A stretch of DNA of 10,123 nt from Treponema sp. GTDB lineage: Bacteria; Spirochaetota; Spirochaetia; Treponematales; Treponemataceae. The notes beneath the pieces are model-generated. The model ran no database searches, was not told the DNA's origin, and saw only the letters and a program-made list of their open reading frames with translations. Both the position numbers and the translations under genes were made by a program. Below are positions 1-6,843 of the stretch, in pieces (positions within the stretch are counted from its first letter, which is position 1; the number at the start of each line of letters is the position of its first letter). The stretch spans positions 1 through 10,123 of the forward strand of contig JAEDCN010000043.1 of the NCBI GenBank assembly GCA_016294105.1, read 5' to 3'.

Positions 1-67
1 ACAAGGACTAGAACAAGGACTAGAACAAGGACTAGAACAAGGACTAGAACAAGGACTAGAACAAGGA
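1..67 (+). repeat. 12-bp tandem repeat, five copies plus a partial sixth
   Basis: The unit ACAAGGACTAGA occurs five times without a mismatch (1-60), followed by a partial copy (61-67). It runs off the left edge, so the true copy number may be higher. In the coding frame each unit is four codons (GLEQ), so gain or loss of a unit keeps the protein in frame and only changes the linker length. Perfect identity suggests recent slippage. Confidence 0.95.
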
Positions 68-202
68 AGAATACGTGGAGCATACGAAAAAGCACTGGAG
101 ACAGCAAAAAATCTGCTTGCAGAAGGTATTGATCCACAGCTCGTAGCACGTTGCACCAACCTTCCGCTAGATACAGTACAAAGTCTAATACAATCCCCCT
201 AG
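2..202 (+). CDS. Rpn-family putative transposase/nuclease, C-terminal fragment (cut by window edge)
   Basis: The reading frame is open from base 2 to the TAG at 200-202; the start lies left of the window. The visible tail begins with five GLEQ units in tandem, then GRIRGAYEKALETAKNLL, and ends in a short helical segment (GIDPQLVARCTNLPLDTVQSL). This tail aligns by eye with the C-terminus of the complete Rpn-type protein at 2672-3493 (KAFETAQNLL...LDNIAKATGLSMETLEKL), so I infer a paralogue of that family (recombination-promoting nuclease / PD-(D/E)XK transposase-like). The catalytic core is not in the window, so activity cannot be judged. The Gln/Glu-rich repeat probably forms an extended helix or coiled coil linking the nuclease domain to the tail. 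No clear terminator follows the stop codon. Confidence 0.75.
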   Translation, partial: QGLEQGLEQGLEQGLEQGLEQGRIRGAYEKALETAKNLLAEGIDPQLVARCTNLPLDTVQSLIQSP

Positions 203-280
203 TCCACATTCTAGCACAAAAATCTATTCTCACTCTCCCCCAAAAATTCTTCTCCCGGGGTTCTTAGGGGCAGGGGCGGT

Positions 281-546
281 TCGCAGGGGCAAGGCGTGCA
301 AGCACGCACCGAGACTCGCTAAAATCGCTCAATATATCGCGATTTTCCGGCTAAAGCCGTCGCTCCTGCCAGCGGTTTCGCAGGGGCAAGGCGTGCAAGC
401 ACACACCGAGACTCGCTAAAATCGCTCAATATATCGCGATTTTCCGGCTAAAGCCGTCGCTCCTGCCAGCGGTTTCGCAGGGGCTCAACCGAGACTCGCT
501 AAAATCGCTCAATGTATCGCGATTTTCCGGCTAAAGCCGTCGCTCC
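281..546. repeat. Three tandem copies of a 97-bp palindrome-rich intergenic repeat
   Basis: Copies start at 281, 378 and 475, giving an exact 97-bp period. Copies 1 and 2 differ at one base (G306 versus A403). Copy 3 (475-546) lacks about 15 bases near its left end, has one more change in the central loop and stops at the Cys-rich GC segment CGCTCC. Each full copy is built from several dyads: GCGTGC-AA-GCACGC (294-307, perfect only in copy 1), CGAG-A-CTCG (310-318), AAAATCGC-10 nt-GCGATTTT (321-346) and CGGCT-AA-AGCCG (348-359). This layout resembles REP/BIME-type extragenic elements. No open frame of interest or transposase-like terminal repeats are visible. Confidence 0.9.
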
Positions 547-569
547 CTATCTAATCCGTGCTGAGTAGT

Positions 570-578
570 GGGGGGGGG
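570..578. repeat. Homopolymeric G tract (nine G)
   Basis: Nine consecutive G lie in non-coding DNA 129 bp upstream of the -35 box of the porin gene and 243 bp before its start codon. Poly-G tracts of this length are prone to slipped-strand mispairing. In Treponema pallidum, poly-G tracts upstream of some tpr genes are known to modulate their transcription; here the tract lies further from the promoter, so a similar role is only a possibility. Confidence 0.8.
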
Positions 579-707
579 CCCTCCTATATTCACCCTTACA
601 TTAAAACAAAATAACAAAAATTGTCAAAAAATAAAATAAATCTTTATCAATAAAAGATTTAAGAAAATTTTAAGAATTAACATTCTATAAATTGTAACCA
701 TTTTTCC

Positions 708-736
708 TTGACAAAAGCAAAAACCCGTAGTACTCT
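708..736 (+). promoter_or_regulatory. Sigma70-type promoter of the Msp/Tpr-like porin gene
   Basis: A perfect -35 box TTGACA (708-713) is followed after 17 bp by TACTCT (731-736, 4 of 6 matches to TATAAT). Very AT-rich DNA (about 600-705) lies upstream and could act as an UP element. Transcription would start near 743, giving a leader of about 79 nt before the ATG at 822. Confidence 0.7.
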
Positions 737-750
737 GGTAGTGTAAAGGA

Positions 751-795
751 AACGGATACCACAAAGGTCATACGTGGCTGTGGAGAGAGTCCGTT
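751..795 (+). promoter_or_regulatory. Possible hairpin in the 5' leader of the porin mRNA
   Basis: AACGGA (751-756) pairs perfectly with TCCGTT (790-795), and inside it CCACA (759-763) pairs with TGTGG (779-783). The hairpin ends 11 nt before the Shine-Dalgarno sequence, so it does not hide it. It could stabilise the message or act as a control element. No known riboswitch class is recognised. Confidence 0.4.
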
Positions 796-806
796 CTAAA
801 AAATCT

Positions 807-812
807 AGGAGG
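807..812 (+). promoter_or_regulatory. Shine-Dalgarno AGGAGG deciding the porin start
   Basis: A consensus AGGAGG lies 9 nt before the ATG at 822, and this selects the 822 start over the upstream in-frame GTG at 774. Confidence 0.85.
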
Positions 813-821
813 ATTTTCAAT

Positions 822-2558
822 ATGAAAAAAGCACTTAGTGTGTTCCTTATGGCTGCCATGGCCTTCGGTGCATTTGCCGACGAGCCTGTAGCAGATGTGA
901 ATGTTGCAGAGTTTAGCGGAAACGCTAAAGTGGAATGGGGTGTTGATTTGGATTCTGGAACAACTGGTTTCCAGAACAGCACAGACGTAACCTTGAAGTT
1001 GAACCTGTTGAACGGTGGTAGCAAGAGCACCACTGGTGACGGAGTTTGGGGAGAGTTGGTTATCAAGACTGACGGTGACACTTTTGTAGGTTGGAACAAC
1101 ACTGCAAAGAAAGAGTCTGCCAACAAGGGTATGACTGGTGCCTTGAACTTAGGTGTAAAGGTTGATACTGCAAAGATTCACTTTGGTCCTGCTTACGTTG
1201 GAATCAAGAGTGGTGACACACAGACTGGAAAGCTGAAGATGGACGGTGCTATCCGTTCTGCAGATAGCGACAACGCTACAACTTTGGGTGCTGTTGGTCC
1301 TGATGGCTACAGCCAGGGTATCGTTGCTGGTTATGACAGTGATATGTTCAAGCTGGACTTGGATCTCCGCTCAAAGCCCACTACCAAGGCTCCTGCAGAA
1401 AGAGTTGTAGCATATATTCTTGATAAAGACGGAAAAGTGGCAACTGGTACTCCTTTGCAGGTAGGTGACGTTATTCACTATTATGATGGTTCAAAATACA
1501 CTGTAACAGCCAAAGATGTTGAGGCCGGTAAAACTGCTACTGTTGGTCTGCTGAGTAACCTTGGTGGAGCAACTCCCAATGCCTACTACTACACCGACAA
1601 CTATGCCTTTGCATTGGAAGGTGAGTTCAAGGGTGTAGAAAACCTCAGCGTAAAGGCTGGTGTAAGCTACAACTTTGCCAAGAACCATCAGGCTAACAAG
1701 AAAGACGGAGACAAGACCTCCAATGGCGATCTCTGGCACACATTGGGATATTCCGCATCCGCTGGTTACAAGCTGGCTCTCAACGACACCTTCTTTGTAC
1801 GTCCTCAGCTTGGATTTGCTGGAGCAACAGGATTCGGTACGTATGATGGTTATGAAGGAAATTCAACTACTATGAACATGGCTGCTGGTGTTCTCTTTGG
1901 TTGGGGAGATATTGGTCAGGACAAGAATGCTGGTGTATACTTCCTAGACAAGGATGATGCAAAGAAGGTAACTCCTGGTGTTGCCTTGGTAGCAGAGATT
2001 CCACTTCCTTCAACTATGAGTGGTGAAGATAATGATGGTAAAAAAGGTAAAATAACTACTACAGGCACTACTCTTGCTTGGATTCAGCCCTCTCTCTACA
2101 CTGGAGAGATCATCCCTGGTCTTACTGCTGCTGCCTATGCTGATATTCAGATTGCACAGAAAGGCAAGACTAAAACAACATATGATGGAAAAACACTACC
2201 AGAAACTGAAACTGCTAAGCCCGATGCTGCTATGGCATTTGCCTTCGGTGTAAAGTATGCTCTCAATGTAGAAGAGATGACCATTACTCCTCAGTTTGGT
2301 TTGCGCTTTGTAAACGAAGAGTATGCTAAGGCTAACAGAAAGAAGACTGTTTTCGACGGCACCAACTATAAGTTGGGTGACAATAGCGGTGATGACTACC
2401 TGAACGTAAAATTGGGTGTAGACGTTGCTGGTTTGGTTGACAACACCACTTTCTCTGTAGTTTGGACATCTGAAAACCTGAACAACAAGACTGACGCAGC
2501 TAACACCAATGATCCTAAGTTTGGAACTCTCAACTTTGGTGCAAAGATTGCTCTGTAA
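822..2558 (+). CDS. Msp/Tpr-like outer-membrane beta-barrel protein (major outer sheath protein family)
   Basis: A 578-aa protein, probably an abundant outer-membrane porin/adhesin of Treponema. Residues 1-19 are a Sec signal peptide (MKKALSVFLMAAMAFGAFA, cleavage before D20) with no lipobox Cys. The mature N-terminus (SGNAKVEWGVDLDSGTTGFQN) and the later DTAKIHFGPAYVGIKSGDT segment match the style of T. denticola Msp and T. pallidum Tpr proteins. The rest alternates aromatic/hydrophobic and polar residues as expected of beta strands, with Gly/Asn/Asp/Lys-rich loops, ending in NFGAKIAL. The ATG at 822 is chosen because AGGAGG (807-812) sits 9 nt upstream and the signal peptide begins there; an in-frame GTG at 774 would add 16 basic residues before it. 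Long loops near residues 185-258 and 398-465 look less like the barrel core and may be exposed. The gene is monocistronic, with its own promoter and terminator. Family confidence is high; ligand or channel properties cannot be read. Confidence 0.85.
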   Translation: MKKALSVFLMAAMAFGAFADEPVADVNVAEFSGNAKVEWGVDLDSGTTGFQNSTDVTLKLNLLNGGSKSTTGDGVWGELVIKTDGDTFVGWNNTAKKESANKGMTGALNLGVKVDTAKIHFGPAYVGIKSGDTQTGKLKMDGAIRSADSDNATTLGAVGPDGYSQGIVAGYDSDMFKLDLDLRSKPTTKAPAERVVAYILDKDGKVATGTPLQVGDVIHYYDGSKYTVTAKDVEAGKTATVGLLSNLGGATPNAYYYTDNYAFALEGEFKGVENLSVKAGVSYNFAKNHQANKKDGDKTSNGDLWHTLGYSASAGYKLALNDTFFVRPQLGFAGATGFGTYDGYEGNSTTMNMAAGVLFGWGDIGQDKNAGVYFLDKDDAKKVTPGVALVAEIPLPSTMSGEDNDGKKGKITTTGTTLAWIQPSLYTGEIIPGLTAAAYADIQIAQKGKTKTTYDGKTLPETETAKPDAAMAFAFGVKYALNVEEMTITPQFGLRFVNEEYAKANRKKTVFDGTNYKLGDNSGDDYLNVKLGVDVAGLVDNTTFSVVWTSENLNNKTDAANTNDPKFGTLNFGAKIAL

Positions 2559-2578
2559 TCTTAATCTAGCGTAATGCT

Positions 2579-2617
2579 AAAAAAGGCCGTCCGCACTTCA
2601 CAGGACGGTCTTTTTTT
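2579..2617. terminator. Bidirectional rho-independent terminator between convergent genes
   Basis: GGCCGTCC (2585-2592) pairs with GGACGGTC (2603-2610), an 8-bp stem with one G-T pair and a 10-nt loop. It is followed by seven T (2611-2617) on the plus strand and preceded by six A (2579-2584), which are a T run on the minus strand. It can therefore stop the porin transcript (ending at 2558) and the opposing Rpn gene (ending at 2672). Confidence 0.9.
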
Positions 2618-2671
2618 ATGGTGGTGCTACTGAGTTTATGGGGAGAATGAAACTAGGCCCCCGTGAATCAG

Positions 2672-3493
2672 TTATTTGTTAGAAGTATTTTCTTGTGCTG
2701 CAAGTTTTTCTAGTGTCTCCATGGAAAGACCTGTTGCTTTTGCTATATTGTCTAGAGATAAATGCATGGTAAGAAGATTTTGAGCAGTTTCAAAAGCTTT
2801 TTGTTCCATTCCCTGTTCAATACCATCAGTTATGCCGGCTTTATAGCCACGTTTTTCTGCGTCTTGTTCTGCTAAGCCCCATGCCATATATTCGCCTCTG
2901 AATGCTTGGTTTTCCTTTGTCTGTTCCACAATCTGATGGATCTTTTGGGTAAAGTCAGATGTAGACTTACTGTTTTTAATATACTCAAGAATGGATTTTT
3001 TTTCCAGATCTTTTTCTTGCTGAAAGGCTGCAGCATTAAAGATAATCTTGTGGGTTTTGTCTCCCAGTTCCAAGCTTAATTTTTCATGACAAAGGTTTGA
3101 AAAGGTGTAGCAAGGTAAATTTTCTTTAAAAAAGTCATCTTTGCAAACAAAAATTACAAAGCTTTCTTTGAGCTGTGAATATTGCTTACCTTTTAGTAAT
3201 AAGTCAATGTCCATCATGGATTGATAATATCGTGTTCTTGTGGGAAGGTCTTCATCAAGACTGTTTTGAATTTCAATGTCAAAAACTCGGGTGGAGTCTT
3301 GAACATACACGTCCAGCCGTACGCCCTTACTTTCGTAGTGGGGAGCAATGGTTTTTTGCAATGTTGGGAATTCCAATCGTTGAATTTTGATACCTAAAAG
3401 CCGTTCTAAAAGACCTTTACAAATCTCCTCGTTTCGCATAACGTATCCGAACATGTAGTCATCGGTAAAGGTGAGTTCTTCAATTAGTTTCAT
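2672..3493 (-). CDS. Rpn-family recombination-promoting nuclease / putative transposase (PD-(D/E)XK)
   Basis: A complete 273-aa protein. The N-terminus (LTFTDDYMFGYVMRNEEICKGLLERLLG) is the standard opening of PD-(D/E)XK transposase-like proteins (PDDEXK_2/Rpn family). The nuclease motif follows: RLDVYV with D61, then FDIEIQ with E74 and Q76, the usual D...ExQ pair. RTRYYQSMMD (86-95) is the conserved segment after it. The C-terminal third is helical with two GxEQ units (DGIEQGMEQ, 223-231) and a small HTH-like tail (LDNIAKATGLSMETLEKL). Family members related to E. coli RpnA cut DNA and promote RecA-independent recombination; independent mobility is not shown, and I see no terminal inverted repeats. 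The ATG at 3493 has AGGAGA upstream (3504-3499). It is convergent with the porin gene. An AT-rich stretch at 3510-3600 probably holds its promoter, but no convincing box pair is visible. Confidence 0.85.
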   Translation of the reverse strand: MKLIEELTFTDDYMFGYVMRNEEICKGLLERLLGIKIQRLEFPTLQKTIAPHYESKGVRLDVYVQDSTRVFDIEIQNSLDEDLPTRTRYYQSMMDIDLLLKGKQYSQLKESFVIFVCKDDFFKENLPCYTFSNLCHEKLSLELGDKTHKIIFNAAAFQQEKDLEKKSILEYIKNSKSTSDFTQKIHQIVEQTKENQAFRGEYMAWGLAEQDAEKRGYKAGITDGIEQGMEQKAFETAQNLLTMHLSLDNIAKATGLSMETLEKLAAQENTSNK

Positions 3494-3608
3494 TGTGTTC
3501 TCCTACTTTTCTAAAGGTGTTATATATAATTATTCGCTTTAAACTGCATGAATTTGTCTTTTTTGGGGCACAAAATCGATTTTTTTGTAAAAGTTTTTTT
3601 TATATAAT

Positions 3609-3642
3609 AAAAAAACCGTGGGATGGGGATTCCATTCCACGG
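3609..3642 (-). terminator. Rho-independent terminator of the rnf operon
   Basis: Read on the minus strand, an 11-bp stem (3642-3632 with 3626-3616, one G-T pair, 5-nt loop) is followed by seven T (plus-strand A 3615-3609). It lies about 50 bp past the rnfB stop codon and insulates the downstream Rpn gene, which runs the same way, from operon read-through. Confidence 0.9.
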
Positions 3643-3690
3643 TTTTGTTGTTTTAGGCTGGACAACCAACAGGACCAGCCCTGCTATCGG

Positions 3691-4509
3691 TTATGCATTT
3701 ACGGCAACCTTGTCTTCAATGAGAACAAGTACCTTGGTGGGGCAGCCTTCGATACACTTCTTGCAAGAAGTACACAGGCTGTAGTCCACCACGGGAATGC
3801 CGTTGGTAACAACGATACACTTGTCAGGACAATTCTTTTCACATTTTTTACACTTGATACAGGCTGTCTCGCAGTTCTGCTTCAGCTTGGGAGAAAGTTC
3901 TCCACGGTTGGAACACAGGGCTATGGTTCCCTTCTGAGCAGCAGGTGTCATGGAGAACAGGCTCTGAGGACAAACCTGAGCACACATGCTACAACCAGTA
4001 CAGTTGACATAGTTTACGTGGGGTAGTCCGTCATCCCCCATTTCCAATGCGTTAAAGTTACAAACGTTGCAACAGTCCCCAAAGCCGATACAACCAAACT
4101 GGCAGAGCTTTGTTCCGTTTACACTGATTTTTGCAGCCTTACAAGACTTAACACCAGTGTAAAAGCCTCTGTCCTTGGCATGTTCCTTGCAGCCCTGACA
4201 AGCAAGAATGGCAACCTTTGCCACTGCGTCAGCTGTAACACCCAGCACCTTACCAACAGCCTCTGCTGTGGCAGGACCACCAGCGGTACAGCCTGTTACA
4301 GGAGCTTCTCCTGCAGCTACAGCGGCAGCAAATCCGTCACATCCAGGATAACCACAGGCACCACAGTTTGCACTAGGCAAAACCTCGCGCACCTTTTCTA
4401 CGGTGGGGTCTACTGGAACGTGGAATACCTTCTTAAAGAATCCAAGAAGCACTCCCAAAATGAAGGCGATACCAAAGGAAACGCCCAATGTAATCAATAC
4501 AGTATTCAT
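3691..4509 (-). CDS. rnfB: RnfB, iron-sulfur subunit of the Rnf complex
   Basis: A 272-aa subunit thought to accept electrons from reduced ferredoxin and pass them into the membrane complex. Residues 1-25 are an N-terminal membrane anchor. CGACGYPGC (C49, C52, C57) with C74 forms the 4Fe-4S domain typical of RnfB. A conserved middle region follows (C104, C107, C123, then C136, C140, C146, C150). After it come three ferredoxin-type CxxCxxCxxxCP motifs: C170/173/176/180, C217/220/223/227 and C246/249/252/256. No ligand Cys appears to be missing. It is the last gene of the operon: the start lies 9 nt after the rnfA stop, with the Shine-Dalgarno GGAGAGG filling the gap, and the operon terminator follows. 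The final position of rnfB is the clostridial-type order (CDGEAB), unlike the ABCDGE order of enterobacterial rsx. Confidence 0.95.
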   Translation of the reverse strand: MNTVLITLGVSFGIAFILGVLLGFFKKVFHVPVDPTVEKVREVLPSANCGACGYPGCDGFAAAVAAGEAPVTGCTAGGPATAEAVGKVLGVTADAVAKVAILACQGCKEHAKDRGFYTGVKSCKAAKISVNGTKLCQFGCIGFGDCCNVCNFNALEMGDDGLPHVNYVNCTGCSMCAQVCPQSLFSMTPAAQKGTIALCSNRGELSPKLKQNCETACIKCKKCEKNCPDKCIVVTNGIPVVDYSLCTSCKKCIEGCPTKVLVLIEDKVAVNA

Positions 4510-4518
4510 TTCCTCTCC

Positions 4519-5097
4519 TTATTTAATCAATCCTGCAAATCCGCCAAAGGCCATGGACAAAAGACCAGCAGCCACGAAAAGCACTGGTGTTCCCTTCAAG
4601 AAGTTGGGAACAGGAGCAATCTTGATTCTCTGGCGAATACCAGACATCAATACCATGGAAATAAGGAAGCCTGCTGCTGAACCAACTGCGTATACGATGG
4701 ACTGTGCAAAGTTGTATTCCTTGCTGATACAGTTCAAGGTAACAGCAAGAATAGCACAGTTTGTGGTAATCAGTGCAAGGTACACACCCATGGAGCTGTA
4801 CAATGCAGGTGCTGACTTTTTAAGGTAGAACTCAACCAACTGAACCAAGCTGGCAATTACCAAGATAAATACCAGAGTTTGGAGGAAGGTAAGTCCTAGG
4901 GGAGCCAGTACATAGTGGTACAGGGGCCAGGTGGCTACTGTTGCCAAAACCATTACAAAGGAGGTGGCAATACCCATACCCATGGCTTTTCCTGTGTCTG
5001 TGGTCATACCAATAAAGGGACACAGAGCCAAGAACTGAATCAAAACCACGTTGTCAATCAACATGGATGAAAGAAAGATTTTAAGATATTCGTTCAT
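4519..5097 (-). CDS. rnfA: RnfA, integral membrane subunit of the Rnf complex
   Basis: A 192-aa, very hydrophobic protein with about six membrane segments, the normal length for RnfA/NqrE-type subunits. The motif NVVLIQFLALCPF (residues 16-28) with C26, and LALITTNCAIL (107-117) with C114, are the two half-membrane cysteine sites. In the related Nqr and Rnf structures the paired subunits share an intramembrane iron-sulfur cluster through two Cys from each partner, here RnfA C26/C114 and RnfE C26/C109. Its ATG overlaps the rnfE stop by one base (TAATG), indicating translational coupling that would give equal amounts of the two partner subunits. Confidence 0.95.
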   Translation of the reverse strand: MNEYLKIFLSSMLIDNVVLIQFLALCPFIGMTTDTGKAMGMGIATSFVMVLATVATWPLYHYVLAPLGLTFLQTLVFILVIASLVQLVEFYLKKSAPALYSSMGVYLALITTNCAILAVTLNCISKEYNFAQSIVYAVGSAAGFLISMVLMSGIRQRIKIAPVPNFLKGTPVLFVAAGLLSMAFGGFAGLIK

Positions 5098-5711
5098 TAT
5101 GCTGCTCCTCCAGATTTCTTAGCAATCACGTTCTTTAAGAGCATGTTCAAGGAGATAAAGACTCCGAACACAAAGAATCCACCAGGGGCACCAGAGAAGA
5201 ATCCAATTCGGTAAGCTTCTGGAATTACTTCCATACCCAAGAAGGTTCCACCACCCAGTAGCTCACGGACAATGGAGATACCGCAGAGTACCCACAGGTA
5301 ACCAAGTCCCATTCCCAAAGCGTCAAAGGCAGCTTCTACTACAGTTCGCTTTGATGCAAAGGATTCTACACGTCCCATGATGATACAGTTTACTACAATC
5401 AAGGGAATGAATACTCCCAAAGATTTTGCCAAGGCGGGCACATAGGCCTGCATCAAAAGATCTACGATGGTTACGAAGGTGGCGATAACGATGATGAATA
5501 CCGGAATACGGATTGAATCAGGAATCAACTTGCGGAACAAGCTGATGATGATTTCACTCATCAAAAGAACGAAGGTCATGGCCAAGCCCATTCCCAAACC
5601 ATTGCTAAAGCTGGTGGTAACGGCCAGTGAGGAACAAAGACCAATCATCAGCACCAGCAGAGGGTTTTCCTTTACAAGACCGTTGGTGAAAATAGTCCAA
5701 TAATTTTTCAT
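5097..5711 (-). CDS. rnfE: RnfE, integral membrane subunit of the Rnf complex
   Basis: A 204-aa membrane protein, paralogous to RnfA, starting MKNYWTIFTNGLVKENPLLV. C26 (LMIGLCSSLA) and C109 (LIVVNCIIMGR) are the two cluster cysteines. LGMGLGYLWVL and RELLGGGTFLG are typical RnfE/NqrD segments. The start at 5711 is preferred: AGGAGC lies 4 nt upstream and the family begins here. An in-frame ATG at 5780 would add 23 non-conserved residues lying entirely inside rnfG. The gene begins 7 nt after the rnfG stop, and its Shine-Dalgarno overlaps that stop codon; it ends overlapping the rnfA start. Confidence 0.93.
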   Translation of the reverse strand: MKNYWTIFTNGLVKENPLLVLMIGLCSSLAVTTSFSNGLGMGLAMTFVLLMSEIIISLFRKLIPDSIRIPVFIIVIATFVTIVDLLMQAYVPALAKSLGVFIPLIVVNCIIMGRVESFASKRTVVEAAFDALGMGLGYLWVLCGISIVRELLGGGTFLGMEVIPEAYRIGFFSGAPGGFFVFGVFISLNMLLKNVIAKKSGGAA

Positions 5712-5718
5712 TTTGCTC

Positions 5719-6843
5719 CTACTCCTCCAAATAGTTTTCATTGAGCTGGTAGCCGCTATGGTCAATGGCGGTAACACCAAGACCCTTTTCTGCCAATAGG
5801 TTTACAGCCTCTACAGCGCCAACCTTTACCATATCTGCAATACAGTCAGAAGTGATGGTAGCACCAGTAAGTGCATCATAGGCTCCTTCGCTGTTGAGGA
5901 TTTGCTGTTGGGCAGAAAGTCCAGTAAACTGGCTATAAAAGTTTTCTTCCAAAGCCAACTGTCCAATGTTTGGAGTATCATTCAGCTCAGTGATGCGGGC
6001 TCCGATGATGTTTCCATCAGCCCCAACAGCGGTGAGTACAACACCACCATACTTATAGGTCTGTCCACGAACAGCTACCATGGCGGCAATAATCTTGTCT
6101 CCAGAGGTAGCAAGAGCCTTCTTTTCTACAAGCATGTTGCGAACAACATCGTAAATTCCCTCTGGAACGTCATGGATGGTTACTTCACCATACTCTTCTA
6201 CAGGGAAGAGTGATACACAGGCTTCCTCAAAGGTAAAGGGGGTGGCTGCTTCTGCAATTACAGGAGCTTCACCGGTTCCAGCTGCTCCACCACAGTTAGC
6301 TGCCAAGTATTCACCTGCAATGTAGGCTGCATATTTAATGAGCTGAGAAACACCCTTGGTGGTGATGGTGGCACCAGAAATAGCTACTACGTCATCACCT
6401 GCACTAAAGGCATCGTCAATGGATTTACCTGCAAACTGGTTGGAGAATTCAGGCTCTGCTGCCTTCTGTCCAAAGCCGGGAGTGTCGGTAAGGCTCAAGA
6501 ACTGGATTCCTGTAATGGAGCGGTTCAAGGTTACACCGATGAGCATTTCTGCCTTGTCGTAGGTGGGACCATTAGCCTGTACTACAGCACCCATCACCTG
6601 ATCACCCTTTTTTGCCAAGTAAAGATTTGTTACTTTAATGGATGTTGCTGTGTCGGCAACGAAGTTTGGAGCAGGTGCAAATGTATCTGCATCTGCAAAC
6701 ACTACAGCCAAACCTGCATTTAATTCCCGCTCCTTGGCGGCAGCAATGGCAGGGGCGGTAACCATGTTTACCAATGACAAACAGACACAGGCCACGCTGG
6801 CATAGATGGCCAAGGATAAGCCGAGTTTTAACATATTTTTCAT
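5719..6843 (-). CDS. rnfG: RnfG with two tandem FMN-binding domains
   Basis: A 374-aa subunit, nearly twice the usual RnfG length of about 180-210 aa. Residues 7-28 are a single membrane anchor with the remainder outside the cytoplasmic membrane. Domain 1 (about 65-180) has LTDTPGFGQKA (118-128) and SGATIT (156-161, T159). After a Gly/Ala-rich linker (183-200), domain 2 (about 203-350) has LNDTPNIGQLA (287-297) and DALTGATIT (323-331, T329). The [S/T]GAT threonine is the residue that carries covalent FMN in RnfG and NqrC, attached by the flavin transferase ApbE/Ftp, which is not encoded here. Two motifs imply up to two covalent FMN per subunit. The ATG overlaps the rnfD stop (ATGA), with AGGAGC upstream. 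The open frame is continuous, so this is a genuine duplication or fusion rather than two genes. Confidence 0.92.
   Translation of the reverse strand: MKNMLKLGLSLAIYASVACVCLSLVNMVTAPAIAAAKERELNAGLAVVFADADTFAPAPNFVADTATSIKVTNLYLAKKGDQVMGAVVQANGPTYDKAEMLIGVTLNRSITGIQFLSLTDTPGFGQKAAEPEFSNQFAGKSIDDAFSAGDDVVAISGATITTKGVSQLIKYAAYIAGEYLAANCGGAAGTGEAPVIAEAATPFTFEEACVSLFPVEEYGEVTIHDVPEGIYDVVRNMLVEKKALATSGDKIIAAMVAVRGQTYKYGGVVLTAVGADGNIIGARITELNDTPNIGQLALEENFYSQFTGLSAQQQILNSEGAYDALTGATITSDCIADMVKVGAVEAVNLLAEKGLGVTAIDHSGYQLNENYLEE

Noticed and set aside
774..821. Upstream in-frame GTG start for the porin gene
   Set aside because: It would put 16 residues ahead of a clear signal peptide and has no Shine-Dalgarno, while AGGAGG sits correctly before the ATG at 822.
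2672..3493. Complete insertion sequence around the Rpn-type gene
   Set aside because: No terminal inverted repeats or target-site duplications could be seen on either side.
3493..4026. Plus-strand open frames opposite rnfB and other rnf genes
   Set aside because: They are shadows of well-conserved minus-strand genes, lack Shine-Dalgarno sequences and have low-complexity or implausible translations.
5712..5780. Longer RnfE start at 5780
   Set aside because: The extra residues lie wholly within rnfG, are not RnfE-like, and the ATG at 5711 has a Shine-Dalgarno.
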